Assembly (NCBI GenBank): GCA_050330975.1
Contig: JBHJHK010000376.1
Coordinates: 1-11,704, forward strand
Length of the DNA: 11,704 nt
Direction of reading: 5' to 3'
Source of the DNA: JBHJHK01 sp050330975
Lineage (GTDB): Bacteria; Pseudomonadota; Gammaproteobacteria; Competibacterales; Competibacteraceae
The position numbers and the translations under genes were made by a program. Under the pieces are notes generated by a model that worked only from the letters and a program-made list of their open reading frames with translations, made no database searches and was not told the DNA's origin. Below are positions 5,962 to 11,704 of the stretch, in pieces (the stretch's first letter is position 1; the number at the start of each line of letters is the position of its first letter).

Positions 5962-7019
5962 GCTCGACAGAGCCAGCCCGTCGGGATCGTCTGACGGGGC
6001 TTGATGCCAAGGGGCACCGGCTGGAGACAGACGCCCATGTCACCGCCGCCGTAGCCCTCGGCGAAACGGTGGTGACGGCCCATGGTGACGGGGCCTTGCG
6101 GTTCTTCACAGACGATGCGCCTTTGCAAGAGGTCGCAGCCCATCGGGGTGCCGTCCTGGCCATGGCCGCTGCGGGCCCAGAAAGCGTGGTCACCGGCGGG
6201 GACGATGGACGGTTCCTGCGCCTGTCCCTCGACGGCACCCTGGAGGACCTGGCGGGTTTTGACGGGTCATGGGTCGATTGTGTGGCAGCAGACCAGGCGA
6301 CGGGGCTCCTGGCTTGCTCGGCTGGGCGGGTTGTCTATGTCTGGCGTCGGGGCGTCGTAAGCCCAGAGACCTTTGAGCATCCGAGCACCGTGGGGGGGCT
6401 CGCCTTCGATCCCACGGGCCAACGGCTGGCCGTGGCCCACTACGGTGGCGCCACGAACTGGGAGCGCGGCAAGCGGCACTGGCAATCGACCCGACTCCCC
6501 TGGGCCGGTTCCCATATCGGTATCACCTGGAGCCCAGACGGTCGGTATGTGGTGACGGTCATGCAGGAGAATGCTCTCCACGGCTGGCGGCTGCGCGACC
6601 AAGCCAATCTGTCGATGTCGGGCTATCTGGCCAAGCCTCGCGCCCTCGACTGGGTCGGCGATGTGCCCCACCTCGCCACCAGTGGTGCCGAGCAGGCCAT
6701 CTGTTGGCCCTTCGATTCAGAAGACGGTCCCATGGGCCGCTCTCCCCTCTGCCTCGCCCATGGCGGGATGCAGCTCGTCACCATGGTGCGCGCCTTGCCT
6801 GGGCAACCCGCCGTGCTCACTGGATTTCAGGATGGCGTGGTCGTGATTAGCGCCTTGGATGAAGCGTTGGAATCCCTTGTCCTGCGGGACTGGACCGGTA
6901 GCGAAGTCACGGCCATGGCCGTTACGGACTCGCTGTCACACATTCTCATCGGCGATGGGAGGGGCTCTGTGCTGTGGGCACCTCTGTGGAAACGGGGCGA
7001 GCATGGGCGGCCTGTTTGA
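5946..7019 (+). CDS. WD40-repeat beta-propeller protein
   Basis: This 357-residue protein is made of WD40-like blades and probably serves as a scaffold. Repeats are recognisable as segments of the type GxVxAMA...VVTGGxDGxxLRL. Examples are the blades around residues 27-52, 65-95, 98-125, 134-162, 172-200, 205-225, 235-260 and 275-300, giving roughly seven to eight blades. There is no signal peptide or membrane segment, so it is likely cytoplasmic. The ATG at 5946 overlaps the end of the GTPase gene by 16 bases. A start further upstream at 5859 would bury the whole overlap in the GTPase gene and is unlikely. WD40 genes beside CobW-type GTPases occur in other proteobacteria, to my recollection, and this pairing suggests that it assembles or positions the GTPase with its client. 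Its actual partner is unknown. The end overlaps the next gene by 17 bases. Confidence 0.8.
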   Translation: MPGGLSSTEPARRDRLTGLDAKGHRLETDAHVTAAVALGETVVTAHGDGALRFFTDDAPLQEVAAHRGAVLAMAAAGPESVVTGGDDGRFLRLSLDGTLEDLAGFDGSWVDCVAADQATGLLACSAGRVVYVWRRGVVSPETFEHPSTVGGLAFDPTGQRLAVAHYGGATNWERGKRHWQSTRLPWAGSHIGITWSPDGRYVVTVMQENALHGWRLRDQANLSMSGYLAKPRALDWVGDVPHLATSGAEQAICWPFDSEDGPMGRSPLCLAHGGMQLVTMVRALPGQPAVLTGFQDGVVVISALDEALESLVLRDWTGSEVTAMAVTDSLSHILIGDGRGSVLWAPLWKRGEHGRPV

Positions 7020-7281
7020 TCGTCGGCGCCCAGACCCAGAGGCCGCCCGCCGAGTCAAGGGATTGGTCGCGGAACGCTTCGAGCTGCCCGAGACCACGAC
7101 CCTCGCCGTCGCAGAACTGCGCTGCCACGAGCCGGGCTGCCCGCCCGTCGAGACGGTCATCACCGCACGCGATGCCCAGGGGGGACGTATCTGGGATTGG
7201 CGCATCGCAAAACCCCTCGACGCCATCGCCAGGGCCGATGTGGAGGCGCTGGAGGAACAGCCAGGAGCGGCCTCGTGCTGA
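7003..7281 (+). CDS. Conserved-type small protein with CHEPGCPP motif
   Basis: The 92-residue protein starts at an ATG inside the end of the WD40 gene, again pointing to translational coupling. An earlier open stretch in this frame starts at 6859, but it lies within the WD40 gene and is not protein-like. The N-terminus is basic (DRRRPDPEAARRVKGLVAERF), followed by a strand-like core, TLAVAELRC. The motif C41-HEPG-C46-PP-VET is next, then WDWRIAKPLD. Two Cys with a nearby His could bind a metal such as zinc, or could be redox active. I believe proteins of this kind occur as conserved hypotheticals near CobW-type genes, but I cannot name a family from the sequence alone. Residues 75-92 form an acidic, Ala-rich tail. 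Placed between WD40 and DsrE-like genes, it is a candidate metal or sulfur partner of the cluster. Confidence 0.7.
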   Translation: MGGLFDRRRPDPEAARRVKGLVAERFELPETTTLAVAELRCHEPGCPPVETVITARDAQGGRIWDWRIAKPLDAIARADVEALEEQPGAASC

Positions 7282-7316
7282 ACCCACCGTAGAAACAGCC
7301 CATGGAGAACTCTGTT

Positions 7317-7694
7317 GTGAAAGTCGCCTACATTTTTGCCACCGATAGGGCCGCCACGTACAAGCTCGCAACCATGATCCTGCCACAGCTTGAGGCCGGT
7401 GAGCACGGCGCCGAAGTCGTGGGCATGTTCTTTTTTGACGATAACCTCTATGCCCTGGGCAGGGGGAACCCCGTGGGCGAACGCCTTGCCCGGGTCGCGG
7501 CGGAGAAAAACATCCTGCTGATGGTTTGCGATCAGTGCGCACTGCAGCGCCATCTCGCCGAGGGCGAGCTACACCAATGTGGCAAAGGCGAATTGACGCC
7601 AAAAGACCTGGTGGACGGCGTTCAGGTGGGTTGCTTCCCGCAGCTCTACGCCGCGCTGGCGCCCGCCGCGCCGGACCAAGTCATTACCTTGTAA
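7317..7694 (+). CDS. DsrE-like sulfur-relay type protein
   Basis: The chain starts VKVAYIFATDRAATYKLATM, followed by EVVGMFFFDDNLYALG and KNILLMVCDQCALQRHL, which fits the alternating fold of the DsrE/DsrF/TusD group. Those proteins carry sulfur on a conserved Cys. Here Cys are at 71 and 74 (CDQC), 88 and 106, so a thiol or metal role is plausible; which one is active cannot be told. It resembles what I recall as the SaoD subgroup of DsrE-like proteins, but this is a memory match only. I chose the GTG at 7317 (125 residues) because GGAGAA lies at 7304-7309, seven bases upstream, and the protein then begins with the family-like MKVAYIFAT. The ATG at 7302 is an alternative that adds five residues. 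The gene follows the 92-aa gene after 35 bases. Confidence 0.7.
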   Translation: MKVAYIFATDRAATYKLATMILPQLEAGEHGAEVVGMFFFDDNLYALGRGNPVGERLARVAAEKNILLMVCDQCALQRHLAEGELHQCGKGELTPKDLVDGVQVGCFPQLYAALAPAAPDQVITL

Positions 7695-7732
7695 ATCATT
7701 AAACACCATCATTCATTAGGAACCCACAACCC

Positions 7733-8950
7733 GTGTCTACCATCGACCGACGCCTGCCCGTCACCGTCCTCTCCGGCTTCCTCGGCGCCGGCAAGACGAC
7801 GCTGCTCAACCGCGTGCTGAACAACCGCGAGGGGCGGCGCGTCGCCGTGATTGTCAACGACATGTCCGAAGTGAACATCGACGCCGATTTGGTGCGGGCC
7901 GATACCGAGCTGTCCCGCACCGATGAGACCTTGGTGGAGATGTCCAACGGCTGCATCTGTTGCACCCTGCGCGACGATCTACTGGCCGAAGTGCGCCGCC
8001 TCGCCGGGGAGGGGCGCTTTGACTACCTGTTGATCGAGTCCACGGGCATCTCCGAGCCCCTGCCCGTGGCCACGACCTTTGAGTTCCGCACCGCCGAGGG
8101 CGCGAGCCTGTCGGACGTCGCCAGGCTGGACACCATGGTGACGGTTGTCGACGCCGTAAACCTGCTGGGGGACTATTCCAGCCACGACTTTCTGCGGGAT
8201 CGGGGCGAAACCATGGGCGAAGGGGACCAGCGCACCCTGGTAGAGCTCCTCACAGATCAAATCGAGTTCGCCGACGTGGTGATTCTCAACAAGGTCGCCG
8301 CGGCAAAGCCCCATCAAGTGGATGCCGCACGCAAAATCATCCGCAGCTTGAACGCCGGCGCCCGGGTCATCGAGACCAACTACGCCGAGGTTTCCCCAGA
8401 GGCCATCCTCGACACCGGACTCTTCGACTTTGAGAAGGCCCAAAAACACCCCATGTGGGCCAAGGAACTCTACGGCTTCGCCGACCACGTGCCGGAAACC
8501 GAAGAGTACGGCGTTGAGTCTTTTGTTTACAGGGCTCGTCTTCCCTTTGTTCCCCAGGCCATTCACGAGTTACTCAATGGAGAACTGCGGGGGGTCATCC
8601 GGGCCAAGGGACATTTCTGGATAGCCACCCGACCCAATTTCGTTCTCGAATTCTCCCTCGCGGGGGCCCTCTCCGGCGTAAGACTTCTCGGCATTTGGTG
8701 GGCAGGGGTCCCCAGGGAACAGTGGCCTCCATCGGAAAGTGCCCGGGCCTACATGGAGAAACACTGGCAAGAGCCTTGGGGGGATCGGCGCCAGGAGATT
8801 GTCTTTATCGGCACGGGCATCGATTGGCCCGTCCTCAAGGCGCGCCTCGATGGGGCCCTCTTGGCAGAACCTCTGGCCACTTCACCAGAGACACTGCCCA
8901 ATTTGCCCGACCCGTTTCCCCTTTGGCAGCAAGAGGAGGCAACGGCATGA
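7733..8950 (+). CDS. COG0523 GTPase of the YciC/ZigA type (zinc-linked CobW-family protein)
   Basis: This 405-residue GTPase belongs to the longer COG0523 branch that includes YciC and ZigA, several members of which are induced by zinc shortage. It has Walker A GFLGAGKT (15-22), VNDMSEVNIDADLV (41-54), GCICC (73-77), ESTGISEP (102-109) and the branch's SLSDVARLDTMVTVVDA (about 125-141). The start is GTG 7733, with AGGAA ten bases upstream. Oddly, the guanine-specificity motif NKxD reads NKVA (186-189), so the Asp is missing, while the other motifs are intact. The C-terminal domain contains the expected segments WIATR, IWWAGV and FIGTGIDW. The 38-base AT-rich gap before the gene sits within an otherwise tight run and might hold a secondary promoter. 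It overlaps the next gene by four bases (ATGA). Client proteins may be the zinc-family enzymes encoded just downstream. Confidence 0.92.
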   Translation: MSTIDRRLPVTVLSGFLGAGKTTLLNRVLNNREGRRVAVIVNDMSEVNIDADLVRADTELSRTDETLVEMSNGCICCTLRDDLLAEVRRLAGEGRFDYLLIESTGISEPLPVATTFEFRTAEGASLSDVARLDTMVTVVDAVNLLGDYSSHDFLRDRGETMGEGDQRTLVELLTDQIEFADVVILNKVAAAKPHQVDAARKIIRSLNAGARVIETNYAEVSPEAILDTGLFDFEKAQKHPMWAKELYGFADHVPETEEYGVESFVYRARLPFVPQAIHELLNGELRGVIRAKGHFWIATRPNFVLEFSLAGALSGVRLLGIWWAGVPREQWPPSESARAYMEKHWQEPWGDRRQEIVFIGTGIDWPVLKARLDGALLAEPLATSPETLPNLPDPFPLWQQEEATA

Positions 8951-9600
8951 GCGCGGTAACTGTCCACAAGCCGTCGACGGCCGTTGAAATTGGCACCGCC
9001 AACGGTCCCGAAGGGTTAAACCTGATCCACCGTCCCGGTATGGCAGCGGCCATTTGGCAACGTCACCCCCTGGCGTCTTTTCAAGGGTGGATGGATGGCC
9101 TTGACCCAGGACAACTACCCCAGGCCAGGATGATCTTGCGGCCCGGGGCCGTTCGCGAAGCCGTGACCATGATCTGCGACACTAAGGGCACCCCACGGCA
9201 CATCGAGCGCAGCCGGCTGATCGATGATATCGCGGCATTGGCCGATATCTTTGCCGAACTCATGGCGACGGCCTTTCTCCAGTTGCGTCTCGATGTCGTC
9301 ACCAACAACGCTTGCCAAAAGTTTCACATCGACGCCGTCACGGCGCGTCTCATCTGCACCTACCGCGGAACGGGCACCCAATACGGCGTTTCGACGGATG
9401 GAACCGAGCCGCAACGGGTTTCCACCGTGCCCACCGGCGCGCCGATTCTACTGCGGGGCAAGCTTTGGCCAGAGGGTCCGACCTCGGGGCTCCTACACCG
9501 CTCGCCACCCATTGAGGGTACGGGCGAAACCCGGCTGGTGCTGGTCCTCGATGCCGTCGGCGATCCAGAGCACAAGCCAGCCCAGCCCTCTTTACACTGA
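8947..9600 (+). CDS. DUF1826 protein (possible Fe/2-oxoglutarate-type fold)
   Basis: This 217-residue protein matches my recollection of DUF1826 (Pfam PF08856), an uncharacterised family often encoded beside zinc-linked COG0523 GTPases. Its core is C123-QKF-H127-I-D129 followed by RLICTYRGTGTQYG. A second region has GLLHRSPP (H184) and then R196-LVLVLD. The spacing HxD...H...R is the pattern of the double-stranded beta-helix used by Fe(II)/2-oxoglutarate oxygenases and cupins, so a metal-binding enzyme is plausible. This is inference; activity has not been shown to my knowledge. The ATG at 8947 overlaps the GTPase stop codon, so translation is probably coupled. Earlier starts in the same frame (from about 8695) lie inside the GTPase gene. 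It is followed after 26 bases by the dehydrogenase gene. Confidence 0.8.
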   Translation: MSAVTVHKPSTAVEIGTANGPEGLNLIHRPGMAAAIWQRHPLASFQGWMDGLDPGQLPQARMILRPGAVREAVTMICDTKGTPRHIERSRLIDDIAALADIFAELMATAFLQLRLDVVTNNACQKFHIDAVTARLICTYRGTGTQYGVSTDGTEPQRVSTVPTGAPILLRGKLWPEGPTSGLLHRSPPIEGTGETRLVLVLDAVGDPEHKPAQPSLH

Positions 9601-9626
9601 CGTCACACCGAAGGGGAGAGAAGAGC

Positions 9627-10790
9627 ATGAAAACACGCGCCGCCATCGCCTGGGAGCCAAACCGCCCCTTGGAAATCGAGGAAATCGACCTCGAGGGTCC
9701 CAAGCCAGGTGAAGTGCTCGTCAGAATCGTGACGACCAGCCTCTGTCACACCGATGTGTTCACCCTGTCGGGCGAAGACCCCGAGGGTTTGTTTCCCTGC
9801 ATCCTGGGCCACGAGGGCTGTGGGGTGGTCGAGGAAGTGGGTAAGGGGGTCACCTCGGTGGCGCCGGGAGACCACGTCATCCCGCTCTACATCCCCGAGG
9901 ACCCCGAATGTCCCTACATCAAGTCGGGCAAAACCAACCTCTGCCAGACCATCCGCAAGACCCAAGGTGCGGGGTTGATGCCCGATGGAACCTCTCGCTT
10001 TTCCTACCGAGGCAAGCCGATCCTCCACTACATGGGCACCAGCACCTTTAGCGAGTACACGGTTCTTCCCGAGATTTCGGTGGCCAAGATCGCCAAGGAA
10101 GCGCCCCTGGCCAAGGCGTCGGTCATGGGCTGCGCCGTGCCCACCGGCATTGGCGCCGTGCGCAACACCGCCAAGGTGGAGGCCGGCGCCACCGTCGCCG
10201 TCTTCGGTTTGGGCGCCGTTGGTATGGCGGTGATCCAGGGGGCCGTGCGAAACGGTGCGTCGCGCATCAACGCGATCGACATCAATACGGCCAAGTTCCC
10301 CCTGGCCATGTCCCTCGGCGCCACGGAATGCATCAATCCCAAGGATCACAATACCCCGATCCAGAATGTGTTGGTCGAAATGACCGGCGGTGGGTTGGAC
10401 TACACCTTTGAGGCAGTGGGGAACGTCAACCTCATGCGCGCCGCCCTCGAAGCCTGTCACAAGGGCTGGGGCGAATGCACCGTCATCGGCGTCGCCGGCG
10501 CTGGGCAAGAAATCGCCACCCGGCCCTTCCAACTCGTCACCGGTCGGGTATGGCGGGGGACCGCCTTTGGCGGTGTCTTGGGCCGCAGCCAACTGCCCGG
10601 CATGGTGGACGAGTGGTTGCGCGGTGAGTTTAGCGTCGATCCCTACATTACGCACCACATGAACCACAACCAGATCAATACCGCCTTTGACCTTTTAAAG
10701 GCGGGTCAGTCGATCCGGTCTGTCATCCACTACCAACCCCGGGACACCATGCGGATTAATTCGTTGCCCGGCGAACTCGTTCCAGAGTAA
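9627..10790 (+). CDS. Class III alcohol dehydrogenase / S-(hydroxymethyl)glutathione dehydrogenase, with degenerate structural-zinc site
   Basis: Class III ADH oxidises S-(hydroxymethyl)glutathione, formed from formaldehyde and glutathione, with NAD+. The 387-residue chain keeps the family hallmarks: SLCHTD with catalytic zinc ligand C40, LGHEG with H62, MGCAVPTG with C169, the glycine motif GLGAVG (194-199) and GTAFGG (311-316). LMPDGTSRF and HYMGTSTFSEYTV are typical of class III. The structural-zinc loop is changed. Where the family has Cys at four positions (about 92, 95, 98, 106), this protein reads D92, C95, I98, C106, so two ligands are lost. An 18-residue C-terminal extension follows the usual SIRSVIHY end. 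The ATG is preceded by GGGGAGAGAAG. In this cluster the loss looks like an adaptation to low zinc, but could reflect a different substrate or simple divergence. A canonical copy would be expected elsewhere in the genome. Confidence 0.93.
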   Translation: MKTRAAIAWEPNRPLEIEEIDLEGPKPGEVLVRIVTTSLCHTDVFTLSGEDPEGLFPCILGHEGCGVVEEVGKGVTSVAPGDHVIPLYIPEDPECPYIKSGKTNLCQTIRKTQGAGLMPDGTSRFSYRGKPILHYMGTSTFSEYTVLPEISVAKIAKEAPLAKASVMGCAVPTGIGAVRNTAKVEAGATVAVFGLGAVGMAVIQGAVRNGASRINAIDINTAKFPLAMSLGATECINPKDHNTPIQNVLVEMTGGGLDYTFEAVGNVNLMRAALEACHKGWGECTVIGVAGAGQEIATRPFQLVTGRVWRGTAFGGVLGRSQLPGMVDEWLRGEFSVDPYITHHMNHNQINTAFDLLKAGQSIRSVIHYQPRDTMRINSLPGELVPE

Positions 10791-10807
10791 AACCGCATTT
10801 TCTCCCC

Positions 10808-10839
10808 GGCGCACAGGCCAGTCCCTGGGCCTGTGCGCC
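10808..10839 (+). terminator. 12-bp perfect hairpin between dehydrogenase and FmdB-like genes
   Basis: GGCGCACAGGCC (10808-10819) pairs perfectly with GGCCTGTGCGCC (10828-10839) around an 8-base loop. It begins 17 bases after the dehydrogenase stop. No T-tract follows (ACCCC), so it may be an imperfect terminator, a stem that protects the upstream message's 3' end, or an attenuation point lowering expression of the last gene. Confidence 0.5.
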
Positions 10840-10886
10840 ACCCCAATGCCCGCGCCCCTCTCCATGGGCGGATGAGGTGATAGTCG

Positions 10887-11225
10887 ATGCCGAGCTATGA
10901 TTATCTCTGTGAAGCCAACGGTCGGATTGTCGAAGTCAAACACGGAATCAACAGACAGTTGCTCACCTGGAGCGAGGTCTGCGAATGCGCTGCCATTGAT
11001 TGCGGAGACACCGACCCCAGTGCCCCAGTGCACAAAGTGCTATCGGCTCCTGCGGTGGTGACTTCCGTGGGCCACGCCGATTTAAAAAATCGCGGTTTTA
11101 CCAAACTGGTCAAGCGAGAGGCTGGGGTTTATGAAAATGTCACGGCAACCGACGGTGAAGCGCGCTATGTCAAGGCCGATAACCCCGCCACCATGCCACA
11201 CCTTCACAAAAAGATCGGCGATTAA
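10887..11225 (+). CDS. FmdB-like small protein with altered zinc ribbon
   Basis: FmdB-family proteins carry a small zinc ribbon with two CxxC knuckles and are mostly uncharacterised, though some are annotated as regulatory proteins near formamide or methyl metabolism genes. The 112-residue chain begins MPSYDYLCEANGRIVEVKHG, matching the family's MPxYxYxCxxCG start except that the second Cys of the first knuckle is Asn (C8-EA-N11). The later Cys cluster is C32, C34, C39. HKVLSAPAVV (49-58) also fits the family. The tail GFTKLVKREAGVYENVTA (70-87) is not part of the ribbon. The ATG is well supported by GAGGTGA (10874-10880). It follows the dehydrogenase gene after 96 bases with a hairpin between. 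It could bind zinc weakly or not at all. Its function is unknown. Confidence 0.75.
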   Translation: MPSYDYLCEANGRIVEVKHGINRQLLTWSEVCECAAIDCGDTDPSAPVHKVLSAPAVVTSVGHADLKNRGFTKLVKREAGVYENVTATDGEARYVKADNPATMPHLHKKIGD

Positions 11226-11240
11226 TCCGCCAGTTGTTAA

Positions 11241-11420
11241 GTTGTTAATAATGAGGTTAAATGTGGTCTGGCCCTTACGCCCGATTATCTCCAAGGGCGC
11301 ATCGCCGCCTTGAGTAACGCGCGCAGCGAAGAGGCACAACGCTTCGCCAAGCTCTACGGCGACGCCCACCTGAATCGGGTATTGGCCTGGTTTCGCCAGG
11401 CCGCCGCCGAGGCACATTAA
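11241..11420 (+). pseudogene. 3' remnant of an unrecognised gene (no start codon)
   Basis: This frame is open from 11241 to the TAA at 11418-11420. Its translation from about 11265 reads like a normal protein end: LALTPDYLQGRIAAL, then ARSEEAQRFAKLYGDAHL and VLAWFRQAAAEAH. It has an amphipathic, helix-forming pattern. No ATG or GTG start lies in the frame and a TAA at 11238 closes it upstream, so it looks like the C-terminal relic of a gene whose front has been lost. I do not recognise the family. Confidence 0.35.
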
Positions 11421-11704
11421 GATCTGTATTTTCTATTTAATAACTGTTTTTATTTTTCACTTTTTGATCTAACCTCAATTGCACTCTCGGTGTGCATGCG
11501 CTGTCGCGATGGCCGCGAGGACGCCCACGATGGCGTCCGCGGCAGTGTGAGGCTGGCCTTATCCATCGTCGACGACGTCCATGGCCAGCGCCGGCACCTT
11601 CCACCCTTCTGCGGTACCGCATGTCGGGTGATCTAAGCTTTCCCGCACGTTATCATGCCTAGACCTCATCACCCAGCGTGTGGCACTGCTTGAAAGCGAA
11701 AAGC
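11421..11704. other. Right-end region without a supported gene
   Basis: An AT-rich stretch (about 11421-11475) is followed abruptly by GC-rich sequence with a hairpin at 11513-11542. A 46-codon frame (11496-11633) starts with ATG but has no ribosome site or recognisable motif. A frame open from 11632 to the edge ends in DLITQRVALLESEK, which looks coiled-coil-like, but no in-frame ATG is visible and it is cut by the window end. Confidence 0.35.
11513..11542. repeat. GC-rich inverted repeat
   Basis: The left arm CCGCGAGGACGCC (11513-11525) pairs with GGCGTCCGCGG (11532-11542) around the loop CACGAT, with a two-base bulge on the left. It could be a terminator stem for transcripts in either direction or part of a mobile element end. 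There is no T-tract. Confidence 0.4.

Noticed and set aside
9603..10667. A 354-codon minus-strand open frame
   Set aside because: It lies opposite the dehydrogenase gene, whose motifs are unmistakable. The His, Gly and Asp rich translation is a mirror artefact.
1..11704. CRISPR arrays, tRNA or rRNA genes, transposase genes
   Set aside because: I saw no spaced repeat array, no tRNA cloverleaf or rRNA segments, and no transposase motif. The only tandem repeat is the 16-bp unit without spacers.

Overview
The window suggests a moderately GC-rich Gram-negative bacterium, most likely a proteobacterium. It has an outer-membrane two-partner secretion transporter, a glutathione-dependent (class III) alcohol/formaldehyde dehydrogenase, frequent GTG starts with GGAG-type ribosome binding sites, and a possible PEP-CTERM sorting tail. 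Nothing in the sequence fixes the genus.

Layout. Positions 1-1262 (minus) hold the N-terminal 420 residues of a TpsB/ShlB-type transporter that runs off the left edge. A 317-base GC-rich gap follows. A visibly more AT-rich gene (1580-2281, plus) encodes an unrecognised four-helix membrane protein. It converges on an NhaC-type Na+/H+ antiporter (2393-3832, minus), with two hairpins between the two genes. About 1 kb (3833-4995) has no recognisable full-length gene. It holds a 16-bp tandem repeat, hairpins, an orphan intrinsic terminator facing right, a TATAAT promoter inside a striking 39-bp dyad, and a 47-codon frame ending in a PEP-CTERM-like motif.

Positions 4996-11225 form one co-directional, tightly packed cluster of eight genes: a COG0523/CobW GTPase with a His-rich loop, a WD40 protein, a 92-aa protein with a CHEPGCPP motif, a DsrE-like protein, a second COG0523 GTPase of the YciC/ZigA (zinc) type, a DUF1826 protein, a class III alcohol dehydrogenase, and an FmdB-like small protein. 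Several stop and start codons overlap, so most of it is probably one operon. The right end (11226-11704) holds a start-less coding remnant, an AT-rich patch and a hairpin, but no complete gene I can support.

How the genes may work together. The two COG0523 proteins and DUF1826 point to metal (zinc) allocation, a role established for some COG0523 members. Two downstream proteins are zinc-protein relatives that have lost zinc ligands. The dehydrogenase keeps its catalytic zinc ligands but lacks two of the four structural-zinc cysteines, and the FmdB-like protein has Asn where the first zinc knuckle needs Cys. I infer, without proof, a zinc-limitation or zinc-sparing operon built around formaldehyde or thiol metabolism. 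I saw no convincing Zur box. The best candidate control site is the dyad at 4516-4554.
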